The position numbers were made by a program, and so were the translations under genes. Of a stretch of DNA of 64,000 nucleotides, positions 47,801-59,800 are shown piece after piece (positions within the stretch are counted from its first letter, which is position 1; each line of letters opens with the position of its first letter). The DNA is from Plazaster borealis. Lineage: Eukaryota; Echinodermata; Asteroidea; Forcipulatida; Labidiasteridae. Below the pieces are notes generated by a model that was not told where the DNA came from, made no database searches, and saw only the letters and a list, made by a program, of their open reading frames with translations. The DNA lies in NCBI GenBank assembly GCA_021014325.1, contig CM037471.1, positions 16,760,818-16,824,817 on the forward strand. Reading direction: 5' to 3'.

Positions 47801-50800
47801 AGAGCCCAATAAAAGGAGTAGGGTGTAAAAATGTTGCCCAATTGTAACCTGGGGGTTGTTGACTTCCAACTTGAGGTGTTTTGGATGACATAGGCCCTGA
47901 AAAAATGGTCCTATTTGCCGAGAGGTGTAGGGACATTTTTCAAGATTGATGCTCGGACGTTTGGAAAATTACACCGGTGTAGGGGTGTTTTTATTTGGAG
48001 GGAGAATAAATCGAATGGACCAGGTACTCCCAATATTAAATTGAGCAGAGAATAAAAGTTCAAGAGTCAATTAATACTTTTCCCTTTACTGTAAAAAGCT
48101 GTGATACTTCTAAGTATTTTTCGTGTATTTTTGAATATTTAGCCTTTTGCACTGAATGCTATGGGAGTGGAACTAGTGGGGTGCACCCATAGAGTGCCAT
48201 GTACAAAATCCTATTAGAAACTTGTTGCCCTTCACATTTAAATGCACCTGGAGTTCTCTTTTGAAACCGGATCTCGCGAAAATTAGGCTCTACGTGTTTT
48301 TTGTTCTCACAGTGAGATCGGCGTGGGTCCAGAAAATCCACTCCTCAAAAAAAAGGTTAAAATCTCACTGTTTTTCAGAATCCTCGCCTTCCGGTAGCAA
48401 TATGGCCGCCGCCGTAATCGCTGGTAACGATAACCAACGGTTCATGTACAAAACATTGGTTTCATATTTGGACCATCGTTGCGCGTGCGCGAAGCAGAAC
48501 TTTTTGGTCTCTCCGGCATGCACACCAACTGTTCATTCCGCCGCATTGCATTGATCAACACGTGGGCGCGCGCGCTTCCGGTGATGATAGCGACAATCCC
48601 CGCAGCATAAGTTAAACAATAATTATTGACTTTGAATACGACTAAAATTTTGTTTTTCTTTATTGTAAATGAAGGCCTACAAATAGCAGATGTATTTTGT
48701 TTTGTAATGTTTTGTTTTCATTCTTTTAACTTTCTTTTTGTGTGGGCACTATTGCAATTTTTCATGGGGGGGGGCACCTGGGGGGGCACTAGAAATTTGT
48801 GGGGGCACGTGCCCCCAGGCCCCCGTGGCTACGCCGCTGGATATAACACCGGCTAGAAATGTTTAAACATGGCTGGCTTTGCGTGATGGGCGCGCACGCT
48901 CATTTACGCCAATTTACTTGTGCGGAACGCAGTACAAAGCTATCAGTATACCCGCACGTAATCTTTTTGTACACAAGCGTACACACAAACCTACGCGCAC
49001 AAAACAGAATTTTACAAAAGTTTTTTAAAATGTACAAACTTTGAAAATTCGCTCAAACAGATTGTCAGAGATTGTCTATAATAGGCTTACTTTTTTTTTA
49101 ATAATATTTTTATAGTAATTTTTTGTAATCGCTTTTTAACAAAAGAGCATTTATGAATGGGAATAAAAGAGTAGGGACTCGTTCTTAAACGACCGTTTAA
49201 AACCTTGCAGGGTCGTGGCCGTGCGATAAACACCCTCGCCTTCGGCTCGGGCCTTTATGCTCGGGCCTTTATCGCACGGCCACGACCCTGCCGGTTTTAA
49301 ACGGCCGTTTAAGAACTCGCCGCTACTCTTTTATTCCCTTATTAGTGCTGCAGCTGTTCTGTTGTATGCCTCCTTGGCTACACCAGACATTTCTCTCCAG
49401 CTTGTGTAAATTTCTTAACCGGTGTAAGGAAATCTACCACCATGCAACTGAGGAGAAATATGCAGAATACTGTCCATTATTTGAAACTACAGTTTTGATG
49501 TATTTCATAGATTTGTTTGTATTGAAATATTTTTTGAACAAGTCAAGCCCTTTTACACTGTCATTTATGAGTTTTTCTTTGTTGGGTCGTCGACCTGTAA
49601 CGTTTTCTTCAACCTTGCAGCTTGAGTCCAAAAACTACAGACCTGTTACAAATGATCAGATGATATTAAAGTTTTATTTCGAGCATCAAAGAAAAACTCA
49701 TTTATCCTCGGCAAATAGTGATCCGGTCCGCTAGGCCTCATTGTCTCCTTGTTTTGGAGACGCACGGTCTGGACCAATCATGATGCAGGTTTTAAAGGTT
49801 CTATCAATCTGAAGGACCAATCACAACCGGCGTAGGTCGATAACGCTTCGGTAAGCATTGTTGCAGTTCACTCTCTGTCTCGGCAACGGATAGAGAGGAT
49901 CAAAATAATTTTTCTCCCCACCCACCTCTCCCATAATGAAGACACATTTATAGGAGCAATTGAGAATATCACCCTCGACGAGGATACGTTAAAATCTGGA
50001 TTAAGGTTGTTCTCTGCAAAATAGTTACAATTATGCTAACCAATGATTAAATGATATGTTGGGAAAAGGTGGTTTGTAAAATTGAATTAAATTATGATAA
50101 AATATAAATAATTAGCTTGAATTCATAGTTTCTTTCAGGTAGACTCCTGTGAGAAATGCTTCGGCAGACGCTCGGAGCAGGTGATGTATTATGTATACTT
50201 ATAACAAGAGACAAGAATTAAGGTGTCAGCCATTAAATCTCATATGCTTGTTTTTATTGCTTGGTCCCTTTGGCTTCACCGGTAATAATCACCGGGTGGA
50301 GTCAGTGCTTTGGAGTAGACACTTCCAAAGCCGTTTATTGGGATGTTTTGTAAGTCCGCGGCGAACTTATTTGAATTTAATAATTCTTGGATTCCTGGTA
50401 GACATCAGGAAGTTCCTCAAGTATTATCACTGGAGGAAAAGAACTGTGTGTAGTGGCATTTTGTCCACTTTTGTTGTAACCCTTTTGAGTTGGCTGACTC
50501 CTTTCATTGTTGAAATGTTTTCTGTTGAACAAAAGCGTAAAATTGAGAGAAATAAATTTTGACCCTGTCCGTGCTAGACAGCGAACAACAAATACTTTGT
50601 GTCATGAGTCTTTCATTGTTTGTCCGGGATAAAGACATGATACAAGAAATTCTACTGGAGAATACAATCTTCACCGGCCCCCTCCGTGTGTTCATTTCGC
50701 ACAGACCCACCAGGACCCATCAGGCAAAACACGGTGGACCTACCGGGCATGACCGGTCTCTCCTCCCTCCTAAGGCAGGGGATTCCCAGTCAACCTCAGT

Positions 50801-53800
50801 CACGCTTTGATGCTCTGGAGTGCCGAGATCGGACCTTTCATCAGAGTTTTCTGAGGAGAGCGGATTAACTCAAACAAAGAAACGCACGAGTAATCCTCCT
50901 TTGTCCTCTTCGAACACCCCGTGACAAAGAGAAAGAAGAAGAAGAAAGACAGCGTTTCCACAACAGATTTCATGAAGGCAAACCCCCCGGTGGCGACATT
51001 CCCATACCTGGACCCCTGTCTTATCCTACCTGGGCAGAACCAGAACCCGGACCATGCCAGGCCCATGGGATCGCCCCGTCACTCCAATGACGGCTCCGGT
51101 GCTCCATCCTTACCGGACAGCGCCAGATCCCCCTCCGGATCAACAGCCGCTTTTTCAATCCATCCGTCATACTTGGCTACCTCCATTCACGGCGATCCCA
51201 CCTTGGATGAAAGCAATGACTGCGACTCTCACACACCATCACAAGACGGGCGTTCAGGTGAGGAAGAAATTCCGGACACCTTCAGCCTCTCTTCATTTGA
51301 AACGCAGTTGAGACTTCTTCAACGCGATATGGTATGAGTGCTTCAACTGCCCGATGACAGTCAACCAGACCAACCGGCGAGTTGCGAGTCGTTTAAACAA
51401 AGGACTTGTACGGAAGAGTTCCGCCCCCCCCCAACATTTCCTACCATGCCGATGGACAGTCTATGCGTAGACCATATCCAGCGCATTGCAACCTCAAAGA
51501 AATGGACCCCGTATCCCTAGCTGGCATCAGCCTACTTCCGTTTCCGGAGAAGGACTGTGACGACTTCCTGACAGTTCCACTTATACCAGGCACGGCCAAG
51601 GACAAGCTAACCGGAGATAGCAGTAAAGTCTCGACCAAGGCCATCTTCACTGATAAGACAAAAGCTAAAATGGAAGATGTCTTGAAGAAAGTTGACGAAG
51701 CTGCAAAATTTGGCACAAAGACAAGCGCTTTCTTACTCCTACTCTCTGAGTACATTGTCTGCGCTTGTGCAGAAGACTCATCCATTCCGGCTGATATGCT
51801 AGCAGTAGCATTCAGATGCTTGGGTGAAGGGCTTCGTTTCTCCCTGGACCAGTTTACGAGAATATCTCTCATCTCAGCTAAGTCTCGCAGAACCAACATC
51901 CTGGATACTTTGTACATCCCCTACGAGGGGGCTAAGAAGAAATTAAAAGACCTTACCCTCCTGGTGAAAGACCTCTTTAACGGAAAATTACAAGAGGTCC
52001 GGGAAACCGAGGCCAAGCGGATCGATATAGCCGATAAACTGAGCCTCAGAAAATCATCAGCGTCCGCCAAACCTAAACCGGCGGAAAAGAAAACGACAAA
52101 AGGCACTGCATCTTTCCGTCCTGCGCTTCGGAAGCCCTTTAAGCCCTTGGGTCAGCTAACAGCCAGGGCTTCAGCTGGAGCGGCAGCCGTCCCCCCCCCC
52201 ACACCCTTACTCCCAACCGTTCCGTTAGAATTTACAATCTGCCGACCGGGGTCGTGGCTCTGGCCGTCCCCCTCCCCGGTACTCCGGGGGGTGGCGACAG
52301 TGACACTTCCCCCCTAGTGACGACCCCCGACACGGGACCCGTCAGGGCTGCCTCAAAGTTTTTGCAGGGTCTTGGGAAGGGATCACCTCCGATGCGTGGG
52401 TGCTTGCAACAATCAGACACGGCTACCGGCTGGAATTCACAAGCACACCCCCGTCAGAAACGTTCATTTGCGAGACACCGGTCCCGACAAACCGAGACAA
52501 ACGTCTCGGTCTTGAGGAGGTTCTATCACTCATCGAGAAATAAGCCATCCGCCTGGTTCTCACCGGCAGATCAGTCCACAGGGTTCCTCTCTTCATTCTT
52601 CCTGACTCTGAAAAAAGGAATAGGAGAATGGCGACCAATCATCAACTTGAAACCATTGAACCAGTTTGTCAGACCCCGCCGTTTCCGAATGGGAACACTC
52701 CAAATAATCCTAGACTCGTTGCCAACGCCAGGGTGGGCAATGTCTCTGGACTTCAAGGATGCATCCTCCACGTACCCATCCTTTTGGGGCACTCCCGATT
52801 CCTACGCTTCAGGTATCAAACGATCTCGGTATGGCACATAAACGTCCTGGAACTCCAGGCCATTATCAATGCCCTACACCACTTCCAAAAAGACGTGAGG
52901 GGTCAGTCCGTACTAATCAAGACCGACAATACGACGGTAGTGGCCTATATAAACAGACAGGGAGGCACCAGATCACCGCAGCTGTGTTATCAGTCCTGGG
53001 AAATGTTCCACTGGGCCATCAGGAGTTGGGTCGACATCTGGGATAGAGAACGACGAAGCCGATGCCCTGTCCCGTGGTTGGGTGATTCCCACAGAGTGGT
53101 CCCTACACAGGGGAGTCGTTCAACAAATATTTGCATTCCAAGGTCGACCTCACATCGACTTATTTGCGTCAGTAATCAATACCCAACATCCGGAATTTTC
53201 CGCAAGATTCCACCGTCCGCAGGCATGGGCCACGGATGCTCTCTCAATAAAGTGGACAAACATGTTTGCTTACGCATTCCCCCTGATCTCGCTCCTCCCT
53301 CGGGTCAGCGGGAAACTAGAGAGAGAAGAATGCAGAATCCTACTAATTGCCCCATTCTGGCCCCGCAAGCCATGGTTCATTCAACTAGTGAGACTGCTAG
53401 TGGGTCCTCCGTTAATCCTCCCTTATCGTCGGGACGTACTGTCGCAACCACACTCGCAGTTCCTTCACCCGGAACTGCAAGATCTCCACCTAGCGTGCTG
53501 GCCACTGTAAAGCGTGCCTTCCGCTCAGTAGGCCTTTCAGAAGACGCTGCAACATTGGCCGCAAAGGGACGCCGACTGTCAACAAGAAGACATGTAGGAT
53601 TCTGCATTTTGCTAAGTGGTGCGACGAACAAGCGCTGGATCCGCTCTCAGCTTCTCTAGCAGATGTCACGGGAATTCCTCCTATTCCTATTTAGGACGAA
53701 CCTAGCAATAGGAACAGTAAAAAAACTACAGGTCGGCCATAGGAGCGATTCACCAGGGATTTTCAGATGGGACCTCTATCTCAGCTAACCAGGCAATCTC

Positions 53801-56800
53801 CCAACTCCTACGAGGGATGTTCATTGAAAGACCCCCTGTTCGTAAGTTAGTTCCTTCCTGGGACCTGAAACAAGTCTTGGGGCTCTTATCAGGAGCGCCG
53901 TACGAACCGGCGGGCCAGACCTCCCTCCTACACCTATCCATTAAACTGGCATTTCTGCTTGCAACAGCTACGGCCAGAAGGAGCAGCGAAATCCATGCAC
54001 TTACGCTAGCTCACGGACACATATGTTGGGAACCCGGCGGAGTCAGCCTGGTCCCGAGAACAACCTTCTTGACGAAGAATCAGACTCCAAAATTTAGTCC
54101 CCCGGATATCTACGTCCCGGAGATTGGGTCGTTCTCATCAATTCCCTTGGACAAACTTGTGTCCTGTGCGATCCCTTTAGTGGTATCTTGCACGTACTAA
54201 GCCGCTGAGGGGGGACTGCCTTCAGTTATTTGTTACAACAGTGACCCCCCATGGGCCGGCATCGATGAATTGCTTCAGCAATCAAATTCGCTAACCCGGA
54301 CTGGCCGTCCAAAGCCAACTCTAACGTCTAGGCCCATCCATATACAAGCTCATGATGTCAGGGCTGTAGCTACGTCATGGGCACTCTTCAGGGGAGTCCC
54401 CCTGACGGATATCACTCAGGCAGCCTGCTGGAAGTCGGCCTCGACTTTCACTTCTTGCTACCTTCGTGACGTACTCCAGACTGGGGACAGAATGGGAAGG
54501 ACAGTCCTCTCGTCCGCTCCTCCTGCTCCAAAGAGTTCTACCCAACCAAGTGGTTCTTCCCGGCATTGTCAGGAGCAACACTAAGGTGGGCACCAAAAAA
54601 AACAAAAAAAACAAAACCCAGAGACTTGTCAGTTGCTATTCTCAATAGTTTTTCTGCCTAATCTCTGTTGTCACGCGTCTCGCCTACCCAGCCACCAGAC
54701 TGCCCGGTGCAAGTCTATGCAATAGTAGCGGTCATACTAATTAGCGTCAACAGGCCCATTTCACGACAACTCAAGACAACTCCACGACAACTCAAGACAA
54801 CTCAAGACAACAAGTTTAAAATACCATCAAATGTAATGGTTGTAATCAGAGTGTATCTGGAAACACGTTTAAAGCTGACTGGAACCATCGTGGATACATA
54901 TTTTTCACGGGAAAAACGATTTTCGCAAAAATAGTCAACTTTCTCCGTCCGTAGAACTGGCCGACGTGATGCTATTGCGCTTGCGCAATGACATTGGACC
55001 GCACCATTACACTACAGGTAAGTGCAATCTGTAAAAAATTAATTAAAAGATATGTTAATAACAGTGGAAAAACATTAAGAAACTTCATAATTTTAAAAAC
55101 ATTCAATGATTTGATGAGGAAAGGAGTTCATTTATCATACTACTTTGGTGCTTTCTTACTACGTCAACCCCCCTTACCGACACTGTACACAAGGGTAGTT
55201 CCCAACCCCTAACACAAACCCACCCATATCATAATGGTGCAGTCCAAAGTCATTGCGCAAACGCAATAGCATCACGTCGGCCAGTTCTACGGACGGAGAA
55301 AGTTGACTATTTTTTACGAAAAAAACATATTTTCCTGTGAAAAATATGTATGCACGATGGTTCCAGTCAGTTTTAAACGTGTTTCCAGATACACTCTGAT
55401 TACAACCATTGTATTTGATGGTATTTTAAACTTGTTGTCTTGAGTTATCTTGAGTTGTCGTGGAGTTGTCTTGAGTTGTCGTGAAATGGGCCTGTTGACG
55501 CTAATTAGTACGACCCAATAGTAGTGCTATTTGGGTAAGTGAACGAAGTGGACTCCCTCCCCACAGTAGTGTTATGTGGGAAGGGTCTACGAGTGATACT
55601 TACCCAAATTGCATCCCGCCCTCCTCCCACTCTTGGCTCGCCCTAATAGGCTACCCCTTGGGCACGAAAAAAAGAAGAAAAAAAAGAGGAAGTAACATGG
55701 CGGAGCCAGTGCATAGTATGATCGGTAGGCCCAAGAGGGCGCCACCAACGGTTGTAATACTTTTAGAGTAATTGCCCTTTGGCTATTAAATATGCAATAG
55801 TAGTGCTATTTGGGTAAGTATCACTCATAGACCCTTCCCACACTACTGTGGGGAGGGAAATCCTAAGAATGCGCTCCTCGAATATTGACGCCCACAAGAA
55901 ATATGCACCATCAAATTTGGACATTGGTTCAGATTTTTAGTAGAAAGTTTTTTCTTTAACATTAACAGGCATTATGCCTGAGTTACATTGTATTATAGCA
56001 GCAGCTCAAGTTAGTCACGATGTATTTGAATGCATTTTTGGATAGTGTTTTTTTTTATTTGTCATTTTCAAAACATCACCATGGACAATCTTGCTCTATG
56101 ATCCTAATCCACGTCTGATTGGTCAAAAGTAGTACCAAAAGTAGTACTGGTCAAAAGTGTGTTGTGGGTGTAATGCATGTAAGAGAACCCAGTACACCAG
56201 GGCCCAATTTCATGGCTCTGCTTACCGCGGAATTCTGCGCTTACGCCCAGCTGCGTCCTATAGAAATACACACGTTACAATGCGCGTAAGCGCCAAATTA
56301 TTTGGTAAGCAGTGCCATGAAATTGGGCCCAGAAGGGGTTCACCCAGAAGGGGTTCGCCCCGGTGTTCCTGGTTTGATCGGCAGCATATTGCGCCAAAGC
56401 ACCTTGTAAACCATTACATGGTGCTGTAAAGGAAAAAGGTATCATTCTTTAAAACGTAGCGTGCATACCTTGCAGGAAAAAAATTCGGAGCACTTTGATA
56501 CGCCCCTAGGGGTGTGATTAAGCGCTATATAAGAACCCATTATATTATTATTATTATTTACCAGCTTCATACACTAGTCCAGATATTTTGCATCTGGAAT
56601 GGTTTTGCATTTTAGTTTAAAGAATAGCATAAACAGCAGCTTTTACGATATGGTAAAAATATCCTAGACTGAACTCCTGCCTGTTGTATAACTTCTTGTT
56701 ATGCAGGTTGTGTGGTTGACTGCTTACAGAGCAACTCTAGGATGCTCTCAATATTTGAGTTATTACCTTTTTATGGTCGAATAGACATCGTAGATACTGG

Positions 56801-59800
56801 TTAATAACCATTTTACACTTAAAATTTGGATTTAGTAATAAAGAATTCAGGTCAAATATGCACCTCTCCGCGCGGCTTTTTCAGCTGAAAGTCAAAAACT
56901 GTTTATCTATGATAATGATATGCATTGACCCCTTGACGTCATTGGCGGCTAAAAACTCACGGTTAGCATTATAAACACACACATAAATGTCTCTTTGCGA
57001 AACCAAACTTACATCATACAGTAAAATACTCTTTCTGCCCATCCAGAGTATCCTAAATTGTGTAACTGTAAAATGAAGCCTACACGTTGGGTAGTTTTTC
57101 GCTATAAACACGCTAAAATTTCCACGGAACTTAACTAAGCTCCACAGACCACGAGCGTGCGGACCAGTGATGTATACGGTTTGAACATGTGTACACCAGC
57201 GATGATTATTGCAATGTCATGGGAATAACCGTTTTCCCGAGTATGAGTAGCCTTGATCAAGGCAGTCGCATTTTTCACTCCAAAAAAGACGCCGTAAACA
57301 CACCCGTATGTGTGTGCGTAAGGTGTGTATCGCATCGCACGACCCACCCGTATACACTGTGTATCACGTCGTACGACGCCCGTACACACACTGTGCGCAG
57401 GTCATCCGCACTCGTACCACTCTCCGCATGCGGAGGCCGTCAGGCCGACAGCCTTGACGGGTCTGTAACTTCCGGGTTTAATGTGTTTCTTGATATTTTC
57501 GTCCAATATTGGACGAAAATGGGGGGGGCTCTCGGATATGCTAGTATGCAGCTCATGAATATTTCAATCTTTCGTCAGACCTATTGCAGACAACACAGGA
57601 TGGGAAGCAAATGAATTATTCATTTTGACGTCCAATCACGAGCTTCTCTCACTATGACCTTTGTACCATATCAATATCATGCTTGCTGTATGTGATGCGA
57701 TTGTGAGTAGTTACCGACTTAATGGCGTTTGTGTGTAGCATTGTCTCAGCCATTTTTGACCGGTAATCTGCGAGGCTGGTCAGTCAGCTCACAAGTGCTG
57801 AACCCGGGCGCGGCCCCTGGAGCTTTTTGCGCTGCACTCAAGTTCCCTCATTGGACTATCCTGATCACTCGCCATTCTTTTGGTTATTAATTCTGGAGTT
57901 GATGTAGTTTCTGCATCTGTCTTTTCCTGACATGTCCTCTCGAAGTCCGACTCTGTGCAGCCACACCGTCTTCATACTTTTGAATTGTTCTCAGACAGGG
58001 TCTTATAAGAATTTACTGCCAAATAAAAATTGACAGGATACAGCCACACATGATACATGTGAAATAGTTTTTTAGCTACCCTATTCTAGTGAATGTACTT
58101 GGGAAATTTGGTTAGGCAGCTCTTTTTTAGTGGGGCGGCCCAAATGATATAAAAAGTGCAATGAGCTATATGCCTTCATGATGAAACAATCAATAATGGT
58201 AGTTTATTGAGGTCTTTGTTTTGTATATTCTACCTCCAATGAATGCACCAACAATGATTAAATCACTGTTTAATGATGCAAGATGGAGACAGTAGATGGT
58301 CAATCGGGCCTTACGTCACTACGAAAAATACATCAGAAAGCGTCTTCCTGCTGGAAAATGGTCGATCCACGCAACCTCATTTGTTTAATTCCATGCCCTC
58401 ATTGTCTCGCTCAGCTGAGGAGAATACGCAACATTTTCAGATAGATATTATTATAACAAAGTATTCCCAAATTCAAACCGGCGCGCCAGTGTAGCCACAT
58501 CTGGATTCTGCATGCATATTCATAAGAATGAGTAAACAAGACTTCCGCCACTGACCAATGGGGTCTCGCCTTTCGCGCGCATTATAGTAATGAGTCATCG
58601 GCGGGGAGACAGAAACGTCAAGGCGTTGATCGGTGAGTGGCGCATAGAGCTCACACGAGCACGCGCGCACCGTATACTGCACATACAGACACCATGCACA
58701 CAGCTCGGGCGGGTTGGTAGCTCGGGTTGGTAGCTCGGGTGTGTAGCGCGGCGCAAATAAAATAAAAATGAAAGCAATAAAATAAAATTGAGAAAAAACT
58801 CCAACGCCTTGATCAAGGCTAGAGTATGAGCAGAAACGCTAAAGGGACACGTTGCCTTGGATCGAACGAGTTGGTCTTAAAAAAAGCGTTTGTAACCGTT
58901 TGTGATAAAATGCATATGGCTAGAAAGACGTTATAAAAGTAGAATACAATGATCCACACCAATATGCCTCGAAATTGCATGGTTTTCCTTTTACTTTGCG
59001 AACTAACACGGTCGGCCATTTTGTGGAGTCAAAAAGTTGACTCCACAAAATGGCCGACCGTGTTTGTTCACGATGTAAACGGAAAACCACGCAATTTCGA
59101 GACAAGGCAACGTGTCCCTTTAAGTCTATAAACACGCGACTGCTTGATTGTGCGTTGTGTATATATAGGGGTCTCCCCTGTGATAATGCTGCGGTCTGCT
59201 TTGTTGTTTTTCGTGGGAATTGCCGCGTGTGTATGTTAGGGTTGAATTTAATGTGTAGAGCGATGTACTGAAAATCAAGCCGAGCTGCGGAATCGCCTCG
59301 CCTCTTAAAGAACAAAAAACCCAAATCATAAATCCGTTGTTAATTGGCTTGCTGATTATTTGCCTGTTGGATCGTCCTATAAAAAGTCACATTTACGGCC
59401 GTATTGATTGCAAAATGTTGAAGTTTGGCGGTGTATTTGCGTTAGGTCGGTGCATTCATATAGGCAGGCCCAAACAAACTAGACGCCGGTGACGTCATGA
59501 CTTCCTCGTCGCGGGGTTTGTTTGACCTCGCGTTTTCAGATTTTGGGCTGGAGTGTTTCGAGGAAATGATATTTTTAGCGTGAGGGACTCATAATAATTT
59601 TTTATATTTCTTGGGGACTCCATCTACTGGAAAAATGTAAAAAGCTAAATATTTCCAAACATCCTGGAGCCCCTCTTTATTTATGCATTGCTTACTGCGT
59701 GCTATTTCTACAGGATGTAGACCTGACAGAGCATGCACTCATTCAGCAGGAGGAAATTCAAACTGCATGTTAAGTGAGAATTAGAAAGTAATATTTTTCT

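Larger units (their letters stand above)
50600..55862 (+). mobile_element. DIRS-like retrotransposon, copy 2 (5' end lost, defective)
   Basis: It has the same gene order as the first DIRS element: gag (to about 52250), RT, RNase H, tyrosine recombinase (to 54584), internal complementary region (55516-55620) and right terminal repeat (to about 55862). The left terminal repeat was not found and the start is approximate. RT has lost its catalytic centre, and gag and recombinase carry stops and frameshifts. A 786-bp foldback element separates the recombinase from the internal complementary region. It lies in sialidase intron 4, sense orientation. Confidence 0.85.

Noticed and set aside
49345..49734. 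129-codon open frame after the hairpin
   Set aside because: No recognisable family or start context; AT-rich chance frame.
50191..50562. 123-codon open frame before DIRS copy 2
   Set aside because: No motif, no splice context and no similarity to the DIRS leader; likely chance.
57295..57400. GT/AC-rich stretch as a regulatory element
   Set aside because: Looks like decayed simple repeat; no further support.
58840..59121. microRNA precursor
   Set aside because: The hairpin is far longer than a miRNA precursor and has a second mobile copy; better explained as a MITE.
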